In this document: piece after piece, positions 1 through 11,600 of the stretch
Numbering within the stretch: position 1 is the first letter of the stretch
How the letters are laid out: each line of letters begins with the position of its first letter
Assembly: GCA_963978905.1 (NCBI GenBank)
Contig: OZ022258.1
Location: 44,996,591 to 45,060,590 of the forward strand
DNA: 64,000 nt
From: Trichostrongylus colubriformis
Taxonomy: Eukaryota; Nematoda; Chromadorea; Rhabditida; Trichostrongylidae
Direction: 5' to 3'
Program-made: the position numbers and the translations under genes
Notes under the pieces: model-generated
Seen by the model: only the letters and a program-made list of their open reading frames with translations
Databases searched by the model: none
What the model was told of the DNA's origin: nothing

Positions 1-135
1 GCATCCACTTTCGTCGGCCACCTGTTTTGGTGTTGCTGGGCTTCCTTCGTTGCCAACTTTAGCCAACGCCTCGAAAAGGTGCAATTCATGACCCAATGCA
101 ATATTGGCTGATATTGTTCCATGGATGCCGATTTC
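1..135 (-). CDS. Methyltransferase exon (SAM-dependent, nematode family), partial
   Basis: Read on the minus strand, 45 codons stay open from a splice acceptor (AG just above base 135) to the window edge. They encode a segment with the pattern of the N-terminal helical region of the nematode-expanded SAM-dependent methyltransferases: an IALG-x-EL-x-LFEAL stretch followed by PATPKQVADESGC. In that family this winged-helix-like part precedes the SAM-binding Rossmann fold, which would lie off the left edge. The N-terminal exon was not found to the right. Substrate is unknown. The family assignment is from memory of the pattern; the open frame and acceptor are directly visible. Confidence 0.58.
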
Positions 136-390
136 CTGGAAGAGATATCTTCACATGAAGAGTAAGAAGATTATTACACATGCAATATGATGATAAAAAT
201 TACAGAGATTACTGATAAGTATGAAAAATATGCAAAATATAATGCTATATTGCTATGAGATTTATTCACTACTATGAGCTTTTTTGTTGCACTTTACAAA
301 AAAATGCTGAAATATTGATTGTCTTTTTTCTTGATTCGAGTACAGTCTAGCCCGTTATGAAACCATTACATTGATTAAATTTTGATTAAG

Positions 391-670
391 AATGTGTTAC
401 AAGAGCTCTGGGGGTGGCACAATGTGCCGTGCCAACCGTTTCGGGCCTGGAACCGCTGCCAAGTCATGCCCAACTATGTTCAGCTGTTTGTCCAGAGATG
501 TGAAAGCGTAAGGGAACATCTGGCAAGTGCCTGTTGCTCCTCGGGTCTTTTGCAACTTCTTCCTTTTTCATCCTTTGAAAGCCTTCAATTGACAGGAAAT
601 TCAAAGACTAATTGAAGAGTCCTATGAGCTTTTAACAAAGCTTGAGACTCGCGCTTTGGAAAAATATCGA
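391..670 (+). CDS. Candidate two-exon gene fragment, unrecognised
   Basis: Two exon-like blocks join in phase 0. Exon A (about 391-507) ends at a GTAAGG donor. Exon B (596-670) starts after TTGACAG and ends at GTACAA. The joined peptide runs through VMPNYVQLFVQRCES into EIQRLIEESYELLTK, a charged, probably helical or coiled-coil segment. If exon B reads through instead, it stops at 806-808. No start codon, no domain and no homologue is recognised. The pieces lie divergently next to the minus-strand methyltransferase exon. Confidence 0.28.
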
Positions 671-1952
671 GTACAAGGAGAGGCGACCTTGGAGAGCAAA
701 AGATGCCTATTTCAGTTCTCCAAAGACTGCGCGAAATCTAATTATATGTTAACGTCGGCGAGACGATCTCGTGTGTTTCATGGCATTCGAAACCGGTTAC
801 GTGATTAACAACCAATTGCACGAAATAAATACCTCATGTCGACAGAGCGCTGAACCATGCAGAACATGGAATAACCATTGAATGTTTCACATTAGGGTCT
901 GGTCGCCTCCCACAATAACAGCTATCAACAAATTGAAAAGGAGCTCCGTAGCATGTATTTTGCCTGCTCTACGTTATACCTGTTACCCACACCATTCTAC
1001 TATTATTCACTACCACCGATGCAAAACTCTCTGAATGTAGAAACCTAGAAAAGCCGAAGCGTTCGACCTTGAGTGACTAGTTTTTTTCATGAGCAATGGT
1101 ACGGAGATGTATTTAGAGCTGAATATCAAAACATCATTCAATCAGAGTATCAACAGATCAAAAGTCAAGTGCTTACTAGTACGAAAAGGAATAAAAGCGG
1201 ATTGTGACGGTCAAAAACCCGAGAAATTAGGCCCAATTCCCACCAATGACTCCGAAATGAGGCGGGCTTTATCAGCGAAAAGGGCGCACCATGTTGAAGC
1301 AACTGGCAGTTTTTGAAAAAACGGCTGTTATAAGCCCGGAGGCGTTCCTTTTCATCAGAAATTTCGCCATATAGTTTCCTTTGATGGGTAGCTTCCGTTG
1401 GGATGACTCACTTGACTCTTTACTTGCATTATCCCTACCACTGTCTTTAAATTCACTAACACTGAGAAAAAGGAGACGGCAAAGTACTGACTGGAAGGGT
1501 TATTTTTACGTTGAACTGTTGAGGACATCTTAATTTTCATTCTGCCGCCTTTTTTTATCATTTTTTCACTTTTTTCTCCTCACGGTAACGCGAAAGTTTC
1601 ATTCCATCGGCCTAATATTAATCTATTCTATTAGTATTAATTATTAATAATAATATTATTATTAATCTATAATTAGCTACACTCATTGAAAGCGATATAA
1701 ATCCAGCTTTATGTCTTATCTTCATCAATATTAGGATGTACCGACAAATCTATACTTTTATCTTTCTATACTTCAGCATAAATATGTATTTGCTTCTCCT
1801 TGCCTTAAACTTTCAATCTTTCATACTACAATGACATATTGAAAAAAATATGGTAGAAGGATTAAGTGATAAAAGATGGTGTAAAAATAAGGATTGGATT
1901 CATGGTGACGATATCGTAGCAACAGTCCATACGTACTGTTGTTACTACTAGT
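671..1952. other. No supported gene; AT-rich spacer
   Basis: Only short non-convincing open frames are present. Around 1610-1680 the sequence is strongly AT-rich with TAATA-like repeats. Confidence 0.5.
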
Positions 1953-2054
1953 ATGGTGGAGGAAAATGGCTCACTCAAAGTCGGACTGTTTTGCGTTCCC
2001 AAATTTTTAGTGTCTACAGAAATTTCAGTAATAAATAACAGTGGAATGCATGAG
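1953..2054 (+). CDS. Candidate first exon, 34 codons
   Basis: An ATG-initiated open frame of 34 codons (MVEENGSLKVGLFCVPKF...) ends exactly at a GTAAGG donor, in phase 0. A weak CTAG acceptor lies just before the ATG. No following exon could be linked with confidence and no family is recognised. It could be chance. Confidence 0.22.
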
Positions 2055-2287
2055 GTAAGGAACATAACGATAAAGGGCAAAAACTCGAAGCTCAGTTTTC
2101 CATTCCGTTGGACCGATTTTTGTGAGGGCGCGGACTGATGCTGAGGGTCCACAAACATGTTGGTAAATCAAGACACTCGAGCTCATCTGCAGTCTAGTTC
2201 TTACTTACGATCTGATGACCTTTCTTAATTACGTACTCAAGGCTGACACATAAATTCCCGCTACTGGGAATGCTGATTTGAATAATA

Positions 2288-2758
2288 ATGACATGGCTTT
2301 GGAAAGTGTCTGCTGCCGTTAAACAAAGAATGAATTCAGTGAAATTGTTCATGTCTGCTGCCGTTAAACAAAGAATGAATTCAGTGGAATTGTTCAATGT
2401 TCGGCTGATTCATGCGAACATCGTGCAAGTGCTGCTCGTTCAGGTCCACCAAAGCATCTACCCATCTGATGAAAAAGTGGATGTTGAAAAAGCCTCAAAT
2501 TCGTTCGAAAGGCGACACCAAAAGGTGCACCAACTGATCTTGATAGTCATGGTATGGAATAAAACAGATCTACAAATATCTTGCTACAAGATTGAGCAGA
2601 AGTCACATGCGTGGCTGGGCTTACAAAAAGTTGTTAAACGCCAAGCAATTTATTTGAACAAGTTTTTCCATCCCATTCCATTGAATGAATCACGAAACGA
2701 TTTGGTGATAAACGTCATGGCGGCTGCAAAAATAGAACTCACCATTAATCTCTTCTGA
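2288..2758 (+). CDS. Hypothetical ORF, 156 codons, internal 15-residue duplication
   Basis: This is the longest open frame in the left 8 kb. Near its start it holds two consecutive in-frame copies of a 15-residue unit beginning SAAVKQRMNS. The rest is mixed charged and hydrophobic with no domain I recognise. No splice partners or promoter were seen. It may be coding, a decayed transposon frame or chance. Confidence 0.18.
   Translation: MTWLWKVSAAVKQRMNSVKLFMSAAVKQRMNSVELFNVRLIHANIVQVLLVQVHQSIYPSDEKVDVEKASNSFERRHQKVHQLILIVMVWNKTDLQISCYKIEQKSHAWLGLQKVVKRQAIYLNKFFHPIPLNESRNDLVINVMAAAKIELTINLF
2308..2397. repeat. 45-bp tandem duplication
   Basis: Two adjacent copies (2308-2352 and 2353-2397), nearly identical and multiple-of-three in length, so the overlapping open frame is kept. 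Confidence 0.8.
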
Positions 2759-3122
2759 AAATCTGTTTTTTCTGACATCGTTTTGTCGAAATTGTGTTGA
2801 TTCTGAAATACGAGGACTTAACTAATACCTCGCAGAGCCACCACGTGTAACACTGCGGTTTATGACAGGGACATGAATGAGAACAGCAAAGAACGAAATC
2901 AACGAACAACGGATAGTTGCTGTAGCCGCGACACAACATTATAGTGTTCCGATCGGAGCCGCCCCTTCGTATCGAATCGATGGAGGTTACAAGGTCAGGT
3001 AATATCAAGTATTGGTCAAAGTAGCAAAGCCATAAATGATAAGGTTTATGAGTTCGGCACGTTCCATTGGAGTATCAGGGCGCACTGCTGGTTTACAAAA
3101 GACGGCACTTTTCAGTGTGCAC

Positions 3123-4286
3123 CAGAGCACTCCCAGATGTCGAGGAAAATAGCCGCTTCAGTACGAACCCCCCTCCTCCCCTTTTCTACGGGTACCAAAT
3201 ACGATCTTCCCCCCCCCCCCACTTTTTTGGCCTCTACAATACCAGTAACTGTTGCCGGAATATATAGTTGCAATGTATTTTATTGCTATGTATTCTTACT
3301 TAGAACAAAAAGATAGCACCCTAAAATCTGGTAGATAAGTCCGCGCTCACGCGATATCGCGCGCGGTAGACGCAGGCGTAGCCTTCGAAGAATTCAGGAT
3401 CGCGATGCACCCTTTAGTCTTAAAAATGAAAGAATTGTAGAAAATGTTTATCCAACTTCATTTCTAATACTTAGAACGGTTAACCTAGATTGGTTCTCCT
3501 TCTGAGAGGCAACTTCTGTCTGTTCATAGAGGCCATACACTAAGATGCCGACGTTTTGAAATCATGCCCTCTTGATTTCTCTACCAACCTCCACCATCCG
3601 CTCCACAAAGATTTATCGATGTAATCTTACAGAGACAATTTTGTTATTCCAGTCGTATACTGCTGATCATAAGTTGTTCAGGTATTTCATGGGACTCGAT
3701 GACTCGAAGGGGGGCCTACAATCAGGTGCAAAACTTGACGCGGCAAGCAGAAGAAGGGGAAAAATAAAGTGAAAGATGCATGTTCGCAAGCTTTGTACAC
3801 CATCATCATAACAGAAATGAGAAGAATTTTTATTCAACTGCTATTTCATCGCCAAAGCCATCGTGGCATTGGAACCCCCGTTGAACAACGACTCTCCTCT
3901 CGCACGATCGCTGTCTTCTGCCAACTGTGAAGTTTCCGTGCTCATCCTCGTACAAGCCCATCTCTAATTGCTACTCGCTTTTATACAACCCACCAATCAC
4001 AGCTTCTTCAATTTCCTCCACCTTTGGATCGTTGAAGAGCGCCTGCGTGTGCCGCGCGCGACACCGCGTGAGGGCGGACTTATCTACCAGACTTTAGGGT
4101 ACTTCACAATTTTTCATCCGTGTTCGCTGGAAATGCCCTTCCCTTCTCATCTGCCTATCGAAAGTTTAGATTTTAGCGCTCATCGCAGACCTCTGCAGTG
4201 ACCACCCCCTCCGCCCCCCCCCCCCCCCTCCTTCCGTTCTATCAAATACGACCCCCCTGTCGAGGAATCCTTGCCGATGTACCCTG
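3123..4286. repeat. R1 dispersed repeat, interrupted by an insertion
   Basis: The outer parts (3123-3315 and 4100-4286) are the two halves of a repeat, called R1 here, also found at about 5880-6171, 29012-29353, 44266-44593 and 57548-57850. R1 is about 300-340 bp. It starts near CAGGGCAC or CAGGGTAC, ends near GTACCCTG, and carries C-tracts in the motif TACGACCCC and the core CTACAATACCAGTA. The middle is a TA-flanked element. Confidence 0.75.
3316..4099. mobile_element. 784-bp TA-flanked MITE-like element inside R1
   Basis: Terminal inverted repeats of about 60 bp (left: ACCCTAAAATCTGGTAGATA; the right end is its near-perfect complement) flank the element. TA dinucleotides at 3314-3315 and 4100-4101 look like a target duplication. 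The flanks rejoin to reconstitute R1. No transposase frame was found, so it is probably a non-autonomous Tc1/mariner-type element. Confidence 0.72.
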
Positions 4287-4807
4287 GTGTGCACGTGGCA
4301 CGATGGCTAAAAGCTGCACTGTCTAGCAACTTGAGTGGTTCACATGAACGAACTTTTCTGGAGACAAATCCTGGTTTATTCTCTTGCAGTGTCTGAGTTT
4401 GTGAAGGGATTCATGCTCACGAGGGAGAGATCGCTTGAGATGTTGGTGATCTCGTAAAATGTCAACAAGTTCAGGTGCTGTCGCGAACAGCGTCAAGCAG
4501 TGAGTTGAGGAAAATTTTTTGAGAAATATGACCACTAAAATCTCTACTGGTGACTGATGTTGGTAAAGTGGAAACTACACTTCGAAAATCGTCGATTCAG
4601 AGATTGTACGAGTACATGCTCAAATCAAGTTTACCAGCAATCCCTTTTTTAGAGCCCCCCTCATGCCACCCAAATCACTGAAAATAGATACGAAAATAGA
4701 TATATAATAGTTGAGGTTTTGTGCAAGATTTGCCGACTTGATACGACTTCCTGCTTCTTCCAACCCAAAATATTTAGTTTTGCCCTTGATATTTTGGGTA
4801 CAAGCAT

Positions 4808-5325
4808 TCTGGTAGAAGCAGAATTATTGGGGCATGTACAGATATATTGAATTGTAGATGGCCACGTACTTTTAGAACGCGAATTTAAAGTTATGCCTCG
4901 CGATCAAGGGATATGCTAATACAATCCAACCCCAAGATGAGTCGTGACTCAGCCTAGGGTCAGTAGGATTATATTTGCCTTTAATCTTCGACCATTCTCT
5001 TTGACATAATTAAACCAGCTACGTAGCCAAAGTCTTGAAACTGCTAGTAAATTAATCAACTCTTGAAGTAAATCCATTCATGGGTGACCTGACCCCACAC
5101 TAATCTCCGGAACACTTGCGACACACCCGGTTGGATTTTGACTTATCTGCAAGACCGTGACGTGGGTAATGGCTAGGTTATGGAGCATCTTGGGATTGAA
5201 TTGTATTCGCATAGCCCTTGACCGCGAGTCCTAGTTTCGAGTTCGTGTTCTAAAAGTACATGGCCATCCATAGTTCAATACATCTGATGCCTCGAGTATT
5301 CTGCTTCCTCCCAGAATCGTAGAGC
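4808..5325. repeat. Fold-back element, about 160-bp arms
   Basis: The left arm (about 4808-4968) is the diverged reverse complement of the right arm (about 5163-5320). Both contain GGCCACGTACTTTTAGAAC or its near match. No coding capacity is seen. Confidence 0.65.
5085..5150. repeat. Short dispersed repeat shared with 10495-10555
   Basis: The stretch around GACCCCACACTAATC and GGAACACTTGC recurs in the same orientation at about 10495-10555, inside drsh-1 intron 1. Confidence 0.65.
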
Positions 5326-5879
5326 TATTTAAAAGCGATTCGGCTTTTACAAGGAGTTAAGGGAACTGACCGATAAGCAGGTCAGTGTTTTTATCCCACT
5401 AGGCAAGTCTCTGATCAAGTCACTGATGGCCTTTGGCGTTCTAGAATATGGTACTGTACCATGCAAATGGGAGCCGTCTATCTTGTCATTGAACCACCTC
5501 TGCCAGAAAGAAAACTAAAATGTAATTTTTTTACTTGCTTTCGTCCTTTTGTGCTCTTGCTTAGGTTGATATCATCACATATGTAGCTATGGAAAATACA
5601 GAAAGGCCATGTGATCGATCAACAAATGCATTTTCGTCTCGTCTCAGGTGCTACTTCTTTCACCGCTGAATCTCTCCTATGTATGGTAACTGGTTGGTGC
5701 CGTCAGAACGCTTGTATCTTCGTAAAACAACAACCATTTACGGGAAAACCCATCTCCTGCATTCTTTCCATAACTTTCCAAAACCTCATCATTTCATACG
5801 ATTAAACTACAAGCAATCATATGGACTACTACAGCACTCTGTGAAGGCGGGGTGATGTGATGACAAGTGGCGTGCATTC
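5326..5879. other. No supported gene
   Basis: Only short unlinked open frames are present and no repeat structure was recognised. Confidence 0.4.
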
Positions 5880-6171
5880 CCGCTCTTATGGTGCGAGGAT
5901 CCAATCGCGAGGTGGGGAGGGGAGGGGGGAGGTCGGACCTGTGAAAGTCAGCCATAAGTGCCAGAGTCTAAACTTTCAATAGGCAGATGAGAAGCGAAGG
6001 GTATTTCGCAGCTACTTCGTGAGGAAATGTATAAGACTCATTATCTTTTCTTTTCAAGTATGAATATACAGCAATCACACATACATACATATTGCAACTA
6101 TAAAAAATCCCGCAACAATTACTGGTATTGTAGTGGTCAAAAAAGTGGGGTTATTTCCCTGAAGTGCCCTA
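5880..6171. repeat. R1 repeat copy, reverse orientation
   Basis: Contains the reverse complement of the R1 core (TACTGGTATTGTAGTGGTC) and a G-rich block, and ends near GTGCCCTAG. The left boundary is approximate. Confidence 0.65.
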
Positions 6172-8600
6172 GTAGGAAGGCGACGTGGTTAGTGAAGTGA
6201 ACTTAGGGCATCTTCATGGCATTAGCATAATTTCAGAACCATGAAAAAATATTTCAAGAAAGGTCATCCGAAAATTCAATTTTCGGTATTTTATATTCGC
6301 AGTTCATCCAAGATTTCAATATTTTATGCTGCAGAGTCAGCATAAGCTATGGAGCAAATCGAGCGTGTTCATATCACATCGTATCCACTTCAAATATTGG
6401 TCAATCGAATGTTCACCCTCCAAGAACAGCAGTTGCAGAGCCCCAGCAGGAATGTTATTCCCGTTACACCAGGAATGCAGACAGCCAAGACCAAACTTTA
6501 CAAATGCCTGATATGATTCACATGTTGCTAATGCATTAAATCAAATAAATCAAGCAAAGTTCATTCTCGCAGGCCTTGGGACAAGATGCAACAGCTGGTC
6601 TTTTCTGTCGACGGCCATTGCTGTTGACAGAATACCAAGGCTGGGTACATTTGCTCACTAAACTACCAAATGGAATTATTACTGGTCTTGTTTGGTATGG
6701 ACGCAGTTTCTTTTCTATCCGCTGGCCAAACATGGCCTGTAAACCGACTCCCATGTGCTTCGAGCTGCAGCTCTTGAAAAATACAACGACTTCTAAGGTT
6801 ATTAAAGAACGCCTTAGACTACACTTTTTCTTACCCAACTAGAGACCATGAAGTAGAGTCAAGCCTGGTGTCGAGGAGAATCTTCAAGAAATATAACTCT
6901 GACTCAACGCCATCTGTTCCCATAGCTAAGGCTAACCTTTGAAAATAAGGTCGCCATTCGGTAATCATAGTATTACTACCAAGAATAAGTATGATTGCAT
7001 GATTAGTCGAACTTTTTTAGATCTCCCCATCGATCCAAAAATCACCCTACAAATCGGTGGTCATCGAAAAATTTTGGAGGACGGGTTTTCGGAAAAACGA
7101 CTTCTCACTTTCCACTCCAGAATACGACCCTAGGAGATTGACCCATCCTTGACCGTGGTTCCCACACATAATTGATATCTATCAAATTTTCCTCGTAGTA
7201 ATCATTTTCCTTTGTATCCACCTAAGTTGTTCCATTAACGGAATTAAGAGCAAATGACATGGTGAATGTGAAGATGACATTACTCGTAGGCCTGCTCACA
7301 ATATTCCCTTCTTATGCCATTTTCCGAAAGTGGTTAATTTGGCAGATAGTGGAATAGGAAAGTAGGAGTGCTCGGCAGTGTAACAGTAGAGAAAGAACGA
7401 AATGAAGTTGCGAAAACTGAAGAGATAGGGCTTGAAACCGCTTTTGCTTTTGCTCCCCTCTTGCATCACTGGGCGGTGGGTTAGATTGCAGACGGACGAG
7501 GGGCAAAATTAGCCGCCAACGAACGCTATCCCACACTCGAGGCAACTCGCCCAGCTGATGAACTGCAGAAGGATGCGTCGTGCCGCGGAATCGTTGAGAC
7601 CACAAGCCGAGCTTTTTCAATGCGAGTTTCGCCACACTTCAGCTCTTCTGTAGTGTATGATCTGCTTTGAACATGTGGTTCTCTTTCTCTCTTTACCTCC
7701 TCCGATGCCTTCAAGGTGAGGAAGATCTATGACCTACGAAGGAGTGCATTGCATTTTATTCCGCCAAAATTTGAATGGAAAAAGCAGGAAATTGGTGCTT
7801 TTTCGTCAGAAAGGCAAGCTAACAGCCTTACATGATGCTGAAAGTGAATATTGAAAGGAAACCCGAGATTGAATGAGCATTTATGAAATTTGCTATTGGT
7901 GGTAGAAATTCTGCTGCAGTGCGCTTGTCACCACGTGGAAAGCGATGTAGCCTTGGCAGATTCTCACCTGAAATAAGGAGCATGCTTTATTGAACATTCA
8001 TCAACTACGTAGTAGAATTGAAAAATCCATATAATTGGTAACCTCTATGATCTAATATCAATTATTTGTGATAACAACTTGAATAATGTAGTAAGTATCA
8101 TAACCTGTATAATAACCTGTATATATAAAGTATATAATATGTAATAATGCACTAATATTATAGCATGTTATAATACAGTGTAATATAGTAATATATACTA
8201 GTAAAGCTGAAGATAATAGTAGTAATGGTGATAATGATAATATCTATGTCCAGTATAATAACAATATTGCCAGTATAATAATGAGCTATATAATGTCGAA
8301 GTGATCCTAAAAAGTTCGAAATAATAAATATCTAAGATAATACTTAATTAGTCTTATAATGAAGCAAGCCTTCGAAGAGCCTCGTAGTGCATAACGTCAT
8401 CAGGTCCCAGTTAATCAGCCCAGACTTGTTTAACTTCACCGCATCTTTGAATTTATCTATATTTGTGCCGTTGTCGCTATGTAGATATCGCGCTGTAATA
8501 GCTATAACTTGCTCCAATGTCAACTCATCGGCGAGTCAGCCAGTAATCGTCGTTCCTTTGTTATTCATACTTGTCAATCTTGTATTCTGTAAAGAATGCT
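6172..8600. other. Intergenic region upstream of drsh-1
   Basis: No convincing exon chain. Around 7020-7160 it resembles the dispersed family seen at 39120-39240 (shared AATACGACCC and TTGACC context). 8030-8350 is AT-rich, ATAAT-type low-complexity sequence. No core promoter element could be identified. Confidence 0.45.
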
Positions 8601-8666
8601 ATGCGAGAGGAGTTAAATAGGAAGAGTTCTCGACAGGAGTCCGATAGGAACGATTCTGATTCTGAG
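8601..8666 (+). CDS. drsh-1: drsh-1 putative first coding exon
   Basis: The 22 codons beginning [12 protein letters not shown] end in a DSDSE stretch at a GTGGGT donor in phase 0. This fits the next exon, which starts SDDESVSS after a TTTCAG acceptor. The acidic serine composition continues smoothly across the join. It is assigned by composition and phase only, because the N-termini of Drosha proteins are poorly conserved. Confidence 0.5.
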
Positions 8667-11600
8667 GTGGGTGGTAATTTCACCATTTTTACTAGCTTAT
8701 GTATTTTTTGTGGTTTTGCTTGTAACAGTGCAGCTTTTTCAGTGACATAAAAATGTGGTACCCAATGGGAGCTAGCACGTATTTAGAGAGTGTGATTTGT
8801 CTTTGTGAAAAAGGTCCCATCAACGCTCAAACAGATGATCGTAGGCTCCCGTTGATTCCTCTTTTCTGTTATGACTAAATGTCACAAACTTTATCAGGGA
8901 AGCTTTGCGAGAGCTTTAAAGGGATAAAAAGTTCCTGGAGTAGGGAGGAGGAAGCTCTGCACAGCTCTGAATGAGGGTGAACCCTTCTGGGACAACAGGA
9001 AACTCTTCGACGCTAATGTAGTTGGGGACAGGGGTCACGGTGTTGGTTAAACCCAAGGTGCGGCAGCGCGGGCGGTCGCGTGCGCATCGTTGCTGGGGCG
9101 CGCCAGATGATTTGAAAAGTGCGGGATGGAGTGGCGCAATAGAGATTTCATCATAGATGCAGGGAATCTGCTAAGAAATGGAGTGGCGGGCTCAAATAAA
9201 GTCGGGGGATGCAATATTCTCGCCTACGTCAAAGCTTCCTTCCCTCTCCAGGCTCAGGCTGAAGCAGATGAGACCTATGCTTTGACAGATGCTTTTTCAT
9301 GTGGGAGGAGGGGATATCAATTTTAGCCCAACCCTAGCGAGGGAAAGGAGCTTCGACGTCAACGCAGAGTTGCGGCTCCCCCCTCCCCCCTTCCCGACTT
9401 TATTTGCCCCGAGTGGCGCCGTAAGGATTCCATCATAGCTGCACAGATCTGCCTTGATCTGCTCGCACTCTCTCTTTCTCATGTAGTTTGCTATATTTAT
9501 GCGTTATGCAAGTGTAAAGGGAAAATGGTCGGATATGTGATGTCAATTCGTTGTGAGAGGAGGATTGTTTCAACAATCGATACGACATGTGATTCTCGAG
9601 TAATGCAGATCATAACGAGTTATCAGGTACAAAGAAAGCACCCTACGAGTCTCCCACACTCAGAACTACGCCGCTAAGCGCGCCCCAGCAACGATGCGCA
9701 CGCGACCGCTCGCGCTGCCGCACCTTGGGTTTAATCGCGATCCAGGGGTCATTCCACTGCCTTCGGCCCGGCGTTATTGCGTAGGCATTTAGCCCAACCC
9801 CTAGTTTAGGAAGTACCCCTATTGCCCTCGAGCAAAGCTCGGATAAAAACGTACAGTGTGTACACACTGGTGATTGTGGAAAATGCGATAATGAGTGGTC
9901 CTCCTCCAACTACACTGGCACCACTTTTCTTCCTTAAAGAAGTTATCGCACCCAGTGAAAGCTCATCCCTCAAATCATAGCCAGAAACCGTCGCCAGTTA
10001 CCCGTTGCCTCCTACATCGTTTCATGAGGTGCCTTTCTAATGAGGAACTCTGGTGCTTCAAATTCCTTTTCTCTTGAGGGAGGCACTCTGCTGGCGAAAG
10101 TTTCTAGTCGCAGAATTCTCGCTGTAACCGTGATGACAGGTCGGTGCTACCGGGTGGCGTGCAAGTGTTCCGACCAGTCTTTCAGGAGGTCAGGTCGTCA
10201 GTGTTGTGTGGAGGGTACTTCACTATAGAAACGACGAAATGAACATCCTTGTGAGACAAACGTTGTATTATGGACTGTTACAGTAAACAGCTTCCACCTT
10301 CATCATGGATCGTATCTGCTTTCAGTCAAAAATATTTAATGGAAATGCTCTAAATTAATCCTTTAGTAACAAATATCCAACTTTGCTACATATTTACCTT
10401 CACAAATATGTGCCATTATTCCTGAACCCTTATGTATGGCAGAAGACACAGTTACGTAACCAATCTTGAAATTAGTTGAAAATCAATCGGGTGAAGTAAA
10501 CCCATGGTTGATCTGACCCCACACTAATCACCGGAACACTTGCAACACACACCTAAGCCTTAATAAAAGAGAGAGAATAATTTCTTTTCCTAAGCCTGGG
10601 CAAAATTAGAGTCAGACACAAAAACAACACCGAGCATAGTGGGGTGCTTCCACTCCATTGGTATAGCACCGGCAGGTTCTCTCGGGTCAGGTTGTAACCT
10701 CTCTGCGATCAGGCAGTGGCAGTATGGAAGTACGATTATATTTTCTCTGAGATAGCCTCGAAAGTTGAAAAACATTCGATTGGCTGAGACCTTACACGCT
10801 CGATATCGGCGTGTTTTTGCCGTTCATTTTTACACCTTGGGCAAGATGTCCGTTTCCATGTTTAACACATAGGAGTGAATTCTCGCACTTTATTGCCGCC
10901 CATCTTCCCTTTAGCAACTGGCAATGACAAGAATTTTTTGCTCTGTTTCGACTAAGGTGAAACTATGAAATTTGTTTTGGGCTCGGCCACCATTCGATAG
11001 TTTCCGTAGCGAGGTGGCTCATTGAATAGATCAAAACAGAATGTCTTTTTTCTGGTGCTTTTTGTACTATCTGTGATTTATGGGTGCTATCGAGACTGGG
11101 AGAACTCATTTTACTCTTTCGTTTTTGTGCAAAGGTTTACACTAGCGTTGAACATATTTCAGAGCGATGATGAGTCTGTGTCATCCGTCTCAGATTTGCA
11201 GTTCTCAGATATTGACAATATAGTCATATCCGATGACACTAGCGAATTAGAAGAGGGCGAAGTTTTAGAAAGTGGAGAGGATGACAGGGACGAAGAAAAA
11301 GGTTAGTCAAGTGGCATGCCTTCTGTTTTGGAATGGAAACTATTATACTAGATGCTAGCTTGTTATGTAAAGTGGGTATCTATTTATTCTAGGCGGAGAT
11401 CTCACTCTTGATAAAGAAACCTTTAGAAGGCTCATGGATGAAGAGGTAGTATATTTTTTGCAATATCACTTTGCGGAACTTCATGAATTTGTTGAATTTT
11501 CAGTATATCAGGATCGATCCAGCAAGTGTGAAAATTCCAGAATACAAACAACATGTTGAGCCCGTTCCATGTTCTGACTATCACAGGGTATGTGATGAGC

